A stretch of 64,000 nt of DNA from Opitutia bacterium (GTDB taxonomy: Bacteria > Verrucomicrobiota > Verrucomicrobiia > Opitutales > Opitutaceae): NCBI GenBank assembly GCA_016190985.1, contig JACPPI010000011.1:62001-126000 (forward strand), in the 5' to 3' direction. A program made the position numbers and the translations under genes. Positions 59,548 to 64,000 of the stretch are shown piece after piece; within the stretch, counting starts at the first letter, position 1, and every line of letters starts with the position of its first letter. The notes beneath the pieces are model-generated. The model made no database searches. It had not been told where the DNA came from and was given only the letters and a program-made list of their open reading frames with translations.

Positions 59548-61833
59548 ATGCCCGCCCACACTCCCTGGCAGTTTGAGGTCGAGGTCCGGCCCGCCGACTG
59601 GCGTTTTCCCGCCGGGGCGTCGTGGCTGGCGGGCTGGATCTTCGCCGGGCCGGACCGCTTCGTCACCGACCTGCGGGTGTGGATCGACGACCGGCCCTTT
59701 CTCGGCCTGCCGGGCCTGCCCAAGCCGGGGATGGATGAGAAATTCAATGGGCGGGCCGGGCCGCCCTATTCCGGCTTCGTGCTGCTGGTCACCCCTCACC
59801 GCGGCGCGACCCGGCTGCGGCTCGAGGTCCGCGATTCCGCGGGTCGCTGGACGGAGCTGCTGCGCACGGCCATCACCGTTGCGCCCGAGGCGCCGGAACA
59901 ACCGCCGGCCGGGCCACTGGCCTCTCGCCTGGCCGAACTGGTGCCGGCCCTGCTCCGGCTGCATGCGGCGCATCCCGACCGGCCGCTCGCGGGCCTCGCC
60001 GACGAAGTCGTGTCCGCCGCCCTGGCCGTGCCTTTGAATTCCCTGCCCAACCCGCCGTTTCACGGCGCGCTGGAGGAACCTACCGCCACCGGCCGCGTGC
60101 GCTACGGCCGGCTCGCCGTCACCGGCTGGCTCGCCCATCGCACCGCCAAAATCAGGCGTCTCACCGCCATCGCCGACGCCGTGCAGGAATCCACCCTGCT
60201 GCACGGCCTGTCGCGCACCGACGTCGGCTCGGTCTTCGGCGACCTTCCTAAATACGCGCAATTCATCGGCCAGGCGGACCTGCCGGCCAGCGAGGGCGGC
60301 CCGGTGCTGCTCAAGGTTTTCGCGGAGCTGGACAACGGGGAAAAGCACCTCGCCTTCGCCCAGCGATTCATGCCGCAGATCCTCGCCGGCGCGGAGAGTC
60401 CGTTGCCGCCCTATTCCCGGCTGACCCTCGCCCGCACGCTCTGGGCGCTGCGTAGCGCGGCCGGGCGGCACGGCCTCGCCACCGGTCCGGCCGGGCAATT
60501 TTTCGCCGCGGCCCGGGCCGCCGGGGCGGCCTACGAGGCCGAGGCGCCGAGGCCCGCCCGCCGGATCACCGCGCCGGGGACTTCACAACCCTTCAAGCCC
60601 GCGCCGCTGCGCATTTTGGTCGCGACGCACAACCTGAACTTCGAGGGCGCCCCGCGGCTGGTCCTCGAGTTGTCGCGCTATCTGGGCCGCACGCCGGGCA
60701 GCAGCATCCGCGTGATCTCGCCGCAGGAAGGCCCGCTGCGCCGCGCGTTTGAGGAGGCGGGGATGTCCGTCGGGATTGTCGATGTCTCAAAGGCTCTCGC
60801 CGCGTCCTCTGCGGAGAAATTCAACTCCGCGCTGGATTCAGCTGTGGGAGCGAGCTCGCTCGCGACCGCACCGCAGCCGAGTCGCGAGCAAGCTCGCTCC
60901 CACAGTTTGATCAACTGGAACGAAACCGACCTCGTCGTGGCCAACACGATGGTCTGTTTCTGGGCCGTCCACGCGGCCCGGCGCGCCGGCAAGCCCGCCG
61001 TGCTCTACGTCCACGAGAGCGCCCCCGTCCGCCGTTTCTTCGGCGACCTCCTGCCGCCCGCGCTGTTCCACCTCGTGGAGGACGCCTTCCGGGACGCGAC
61101 GCGCGTCGTCTTCACGGCCGAGGCCTCGCGCGGCGTGTTCGACCGGCTGGGCGACGGCGGCAACTTCCGCGTGCTGCCGAGCTGGCTGGACCGCGCGGCG
61201 ATCGACCGCTTTGCCGCCGCGCACGGGAAGGCCGCGCTCCGCGCCAAGCACGGGATCGACCCCGCCGCCATCGTGCTGCTCAATCTCGGCACGGTGTGCG
61301 AGCGCAAGGGCCAGCACAATTTCATCCGCGCCGCCGAGCTGCTGGCGCCGGAACTGCGGGCCGCGCCGGCGGGTCGGCGGGCCGAGTTCGTGATGGTCGG
61401 CGCGCGGGAGGACGGCTTCCTTGCGCTCCTGCGGCAGCAGGTGGCGGACGCCGGCCTGCCCAACGTGCGGTTCGTGCCGGAGACGCGCGAGAACTTCGAC
61501 TGGCTCCGGCTGGCCGACCTCCTCGTGTGCACGAGTTTTGAGGAATCCTCGCCGCGCGTGCTGCTCGAGGCCGCCCTGTTCGGCCTCCCCATCGTGACCA
61601 CGAACGTGAACGGCATCCCCGAGATCGTGACCGCGGACGAGGCCTGGCTGGTGCCGCCGGGCGACCCGCTCCGGCTCGCCGGCGCGATCCGCGAGGCGCT
61701 CGCCGCCCACCGGGCCGGCGACACCCGCCGCGCCGACCGGGCCCGCGCGACGGTGGCGGCCCGTTTCGACGAGACCGTTTCCCTGCCGCAGCATCTCGCC
61801 CTCGCCAACGAGGCCGCCGCCCGCTTACCGTGA
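59548..61833 (+). CDS. GT4 glycosyltransferase with two N-terminal modules and an in-frame REP-like insertion
   Basis: The 761-residue protein has module A at about 1-115 (LAGWIFAGPDRFVTDLRVW, GLPGLPKPGM) and module B at about 168-280 (NPPFHGALEEP, LAVTGWLAHRTAKIRRL, LKVFAELDNGEKHLAFA). A GT4 domain starts near 353 (THNLNFEGAPRLVLELSRY) with the EX7E site EESSPRVLLEAALFG. Residues about 433-453 (VGASSLATAPQPSREQARSH) are encoded by a 62-bp palindromic element at 60843-60904 and have no counterpart in the paralogues at 49773 and 53859. The insertion lies in a surface region between the two GT-B halves' early strands, so activity may survive. Next to it is a close paralogue at 61837. Confidence 0.87.
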   Translation: MPAHTPWQFEVEVRPADWRFPAGASWLAGWIFAGPDRFVTDLRVWIDDRPFLGLPGLPKPGMDEKFNGRAGPPYSGFVLLVTPHRGATRLRLEVRDSAGRWTELLRTAITVAPEAPEQPPAGPLASRLAELVPALLRLHAAHPDRPLAGLADEVVSAALAVPLNSLPNPPFHGALEEPTATGRVRYGRLAVTGWLAHRTAKIRRLTAIADAVQESTLLHGLSRTDVGSVFGDLPKYAQFIGQADLPASEGGPVLLKVFAELDNGEKHLAFAQRFMPQILAGAESPLPPYSRLTLARTLWALRSAAGRHGLATGPAGQFFAAARAAGAAYEAEAPRPARRITAPGTSQPFKPAPLRILVATHNLNFEGAPRLVLELSRYLGRTPGSSIRVISPQEGPLRRAFEEAGMSVGIVDVSKALAASSAEKFNSALDSAVGASSLATAPQPSREQARSHSLINWNETDLVVANTMVCFWAVHAARRAGKPAVLYVHESAPVRRFFGDLLPPALFHLVEDAFRDATRVVFTAEASRGVFDRLGDGGNFRVLPSWLDRAAIDRFAAAHGKAALRAKHGIDPAAIVLLNLGTVCERKGQHNFIRAAELLAPELRAAPAGRRAEFVMVGAREDGFLALLRQQVADAGLPNVRFVPETRENFDWLRLADLLVCTSFEESSPRVLLEAALFGLPIVTTNVNGIPEIVTADEAWLVPPGDPLRLAGAIREALAAHRAGDTRRADRARATVAARFDETVSLPQHLALANEAAARLP
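60843..60904. repeat. 62-bp REP-like palindrome inside a glycosyltransferase gene
   Basis: Two 23-base arms, 60843-60865 and 60882-60904, are complementary at 22 of 23 positions around a 16-base loop. The arms start TGTGGGAGCGAGC and end GCTCGCTCCCACA, the form of a classical REP sequence. The element is read through in frame as part of the protein. Confidence 0.88.
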
Positions 61834-61836
61834 CCC

Positions 61837-64000
61837 ATGCCTGAATCCGCCGGCTGGCAGTTCGCAGTCGAGATCCATCCGCCCGACTGGTCTTTCCCTG
61901 CGGGGAAAACCTGGGTCGGCGGCTGGATCTATGCCGGCCGGGAACGCCTCGTCACCGACCTGCGCGCCTGGGTGGACGGCCGGCCCTTCCTCGGGCTGCA
62001 CGGCCTGCCCAAGCCGGATCTGGATGCCAAGCTCCTCGGCCGGCCCGGCCCGCCCTACGCCGGCTTCGTGCTCCTGCTCAAGCCCCATCGCGGCGCCTCC
62101 CTGCTGCGATTGGAGGCCCGCGATCCCGCCGGCAACTGGACGGAGTTTTTCCGGCAACCGATCACGGTCGCCGCCGACGCCGCGCCCTGCCCCGCCCCGC
62201 CTCCGCTGGCCGACCGGCTCGTCGCGCTGATGCCCCCGCTCCTGCGCCGCCGCACCCAGCAGCCGCACGCGCCGTGGGCCGCTCTCGCCGACGAGATTGT
62301 GTCGGCGGAGCTGGCCGAGCGCCTCGACTCGCTGCCCGTCCCGCCCTTTTTCGGCGCGCTCGAGGAACCGCGCTCCACGACCGGCTGGCTGCGCTACGGC
62401 CGCATGTCCGTCACCGGCTGGCTCACGCACCGCACCGCGAAGATCCGGCGCATCACCGCCCTGGCCGACGCGGTGCAGGAGTCGCCGCTCCTGCTCGGCC
62501 TGCTGCGGCCCGACATCGCCGACATCTTCACCGACCTGCCCGGCAAGGAGCATTCGCAGTTCAGCGGCCACGTGGACCTGCCGGCCAACCAGAGCGCCCC
62601 GGCCCTGCTCAAGGTTTTCGCCGAGCTGGACAACGGGGAGAAGCACCTCGCCTTCGCCCGGCGCTTTACGCCCTGCGTGATCGCCGGCGCCGACACGCCG
62701 CTGCCGACGCTCTCGCGCGTGACCTTCGCGAAGGCGCTCTGGGCGCTGCGGGCCTCGGCCCGGCGTCACGGCCTGCCGACCTGGGACGGCGCCAAGCTCA
62801 TGGCCGCCGCCAAGGAAGCCTGGTCCGCCTACCGCGCCGAGGCGCCGGCCCCGGTGCGACCGCACCGGCCGGTGGCAGTCACCGCCAGCGCACCGGCCGA
62901 CAACTCGCCGCTGCGCGTGCTGGTCGCGACGCACAACCTGAACTTCGAGGGCGCACCGTGGTTCATCTTCGAGCTTGCGCGCTATCTCGGCCGTCAGTCG
63001 GGGATCAGCGTGTGCGTGATCTCGCCGCAGGAGGGCCCGATGCGCCGGGTCTTTGAGGAGGCAGGCATGCCGGTCGAGGTCGTGGACCTCACAAAGGCCT
63101 TTGCCGCCGCCTCGCCCGCGGAATTGTCCGCTGCGCTGAATCTGACTGTGGGAGCGAGCTCGCTCGCGACAGCGCAGTCCCCCGGTCGCGAGCAAGCTCG
63201 CTCCCACAATGCGATCAACTGGAACGAAACCGATCTCGTCGTCGCCAACACCATGGTCTCGTTCTGGGCCGTGCAGCTCGCCCGGGCCGCGCAGAAGCCC
63301 GCGCTGCTCTACGTGCACGAGAGCACGGCCGTCCGCCGCTTCTTCGCGCCGATCCTGCCGCCCGCGCTGTTTCCGCTGGTGGAGGAAGCCTTCCGCGCCG
63401 CCACCCGCGTCGTGTTCACGGCGGACTCCTCCCGCACGGTCTTCGAATACCTCAACGACCGCGGCAATTTCCGCCTGCTGCCGAGCTGGGTGGACGTGGC
63501 GCGGATCGACGCCTTCGCCGCCGCGCACGACCAGGCCGCCCTCCGCCGCAAGCACGGGCTCGACCCCGAGGCCGTGCTGCTCGTCAACATCGGCTCCATC
63601 TGCGAGCGCAAGGGCCAGCACATCTACCTCCGCGCGGCCGAGCTGCTGCGCGAGGAGCTGCGCCACACCTATCCCGGCAAAAAAATCCAGTGGTTCATGG
63701 TCGGCGCCCGGCCGGGCCTCTACCTCGACTCGCTGAAGCAGGAGGCGGAACTGCACGGCCTCGACAACGTCGTGTTCCTGCCGGAGACCGGCGAGATCCA
63801 CGACTTCTACCGCCTGGCCGACATTTTTGTCTGCACGAGCTTCGAGGAATCCTTCCCGCGCGTCCTGCTCGAATCGGCCGCGTTCCGGCTCCCGATCGTG
63901 AGCACCAACGTCAACGGCATCGCCGAGATGCTCGCGCCCGACGAGGCCTGGCTGGTGCCGCCCGGCGACCGCTACCAGCTGGCCGAGGCGGTGAAGTCGG
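61837..64000 (+). CDS. GT4 glycosyltransferase with two N-terminal modules (C-terminus beyond the window)
   Basis: The gene starts 3 bases after the previous stop and stays open to the window edge; 721 codons are seen. It is a close paralogue of the 59548 protein: module A at about 1-115 (VGGWIYAGRERLVTDLRAW, GLHGLPKPDLD) and module B at about 168-285 (VPPFFGALEEP, MSVTGWLTHRTAKIRRI). The GT4 domain starts near 359 (THNLNFEGAPWFIFELARY) with the EX7E site EESFPRVLLESAAF. It carries the same kind of 62-bp palindrome in frame, at 63147-63208. By comparison with its neighbour about 35 residues are missing at the right edge. The tandem pair probably arose by duplication. Confidence 0.87.
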   Translation, partial: MPESAGWQFAVEIHPPDWSFPAGKTWVGGWIYAGRERLVTDLRAWVDGRPFLGLHGLPKPDLDAKLLGRPGPPYAGFVLLLKPHRGASLLRLEARDPAGNWTEFFRQPITVAADAAPCPAPPPLADRLVALMPPLLRRRTQQPHAPWAALADEIVSAELAERLDSLPVPPFFGALEEPRSTTGWLRYGRMSVTGWLTHRTAKIRRITALADAVQESPLLLGLLRPDIADIFTDLPGKEHSQFSGHVDLPANQSAPALLKVFAELDNGEKHLAFARRFTPCVIAGADTPLPTLSRVTFAKALWALRASARRHGLPTWDGAKLMAAAKEAWSAYRAEAPAPVRPHRPVAVTASAPADNSPLRVLVATHNLNFEGAPWFIFELARYLGRQSGISVCVISPQEGPMRRVFEEAGMPVEVVDLTKAFAAASPAELSAALNLTVGASSLATAQSPGREQARSHNAINWNETDLVVANTMVSFWAVQLARAAQKPALLYVHESTAVRRFFAPILPPALFPLVEEAFRAATRVVFTADSSRTVFEYLNDRGNFRLLPSWVDVARIDAFAAAHDQAALRRKHGLDPEAVLLVNIGSICERKGQHIYLRAAELLREELRHTYPGKKIQWFMVGARPGLYLDSLKQEAELHGLDNVVFLPETGEIHDFYRLADIFVCTSFEESFPRVLLESAAFRLPIVSTNVNGIAEMLAPDEAWLVPPGDRYQLAEAVKS
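63147..63208. repeat. Second 62-bp REP-like palindrome, same site in the paralogous gene
   Basis: Arms at 63147-63169 and 63186-63208 are identical to those at 60843-60904, and the total length is also 62 bases, but the 16-base loop differs. It falls at the equivalent codons of the paralogue, just before NWNETDLVVANTM, and is again read in frame. Confidence 0.88.

Overview
The window is a 64 kb stretch of GC-rich bacterial DNA given over almost entirely to building a cell-surface polysaccharide (O-antigen, capsule or exopolysaccharide). I count 44 supported protein genes; 43 are on the + strand, most abut or overlap by 1-4 bases (ATGA junctions), and one is on the - strand. I see no rRNA, tRNA, CRISPR array, transposase or phage gene. 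The GC content, the mixture of modules and the presence of a four-helix-bundle gene and palindromic repeats inside the operon suggest a Gram-negative of the Verrucomicrobiota (Opitutaceae-like). That assignment is inference, because no phylogenetic marker gene is present.

Layout. 1-8.6 kb: nucleotide-sugar genes (GDP-mannose 3,5-epimerase-like protein, methyltransferase, nucleotide-sugar dehydrogenase), a polytopic membrane protein, then a WecD-like acetyltransferase, a GT2 and a clear WecE aminotransferase, which point to dTDP-4-acetamido-4,6-dideoxygalactose. 8.7-29 kb: a large two-headed glycosyltransferase, a GT4-methyltransferase fusion, several GT39-like (GT-C fold) membrane proteins with long C-terminal extensions, an AT3 acyltransferase, polyprenyl-phosphate-type GT2s, methyltransferases and a methyltransferase-GT2 fusion. 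29-30.3 kb: one gene on the - strand for a secreted protein made of three ~125-residue repeats that I cannot assign to a family. 30.7-32.3 kb: an AT-richer membrane protein. 32.3-39.8 kb: a GtrB-like GT2, methyltransferase, epimerase, membrane protein, a nucleotide-sugar dehydrogenase homologue lacking the catalytic cysteine, an SDR and a Gfo/Idh/MocA oxidoreductase. 39.8-43.9 kb: a heptose module (HddA-like kinase, nucleotidyltransferase, SIS isomerase, HAD phosphatase, transaldolase-like protein) interrupted by a four-helix-bundle gene. 43.9-64 kb: a coiled-coil protein and a family of very large glycosyltransferases sharing unusual N-terminal modules, with an epimerase, a GT39-like protein, a small membrane protein and a complete type IIG/ISP-like restriction-modification enzyme placed among them.

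How it fits together. Cytoplasmic enzymes make unusual activated sugars (GDP- or UDP-linked uronic or epimerised sugars, dTDP-Fuc4NAc, GDP-D-glycero-D-manno-heptose). GT2 and GT4 enzymes would assemble them. At least four GT2 domains of polyprenyl-phosphate-sugar-synthase type and eight GT-C-like membrane proteins suggest extensive periplasmic decoration. Methyl- and acyltransferases add further modification. No Wzx, Wzy, Wzz, ABC exporter or WbaP/WecA initiator is recognisable here, so export and initiation lie outside the window or in the unassigned membrane proteins.

The most unusual signals are: (1) the triple-repeat secreted protein; (2) a 62-bp REP-like palindrome carried in frame inside two neighbouring glycosyltransferase genes, with a different palindrome inside an epimerase gene; (3) a shared N-terminal module in six glycosyltransferases; (4) a second short motif shared by three otherwise different proteins; (5) the Cys-to-Thr dehydrogenase homologue; (6) the restriction-modification gene next to a perfect 16-bp inverted repeat inside the glycosyltransferase row.
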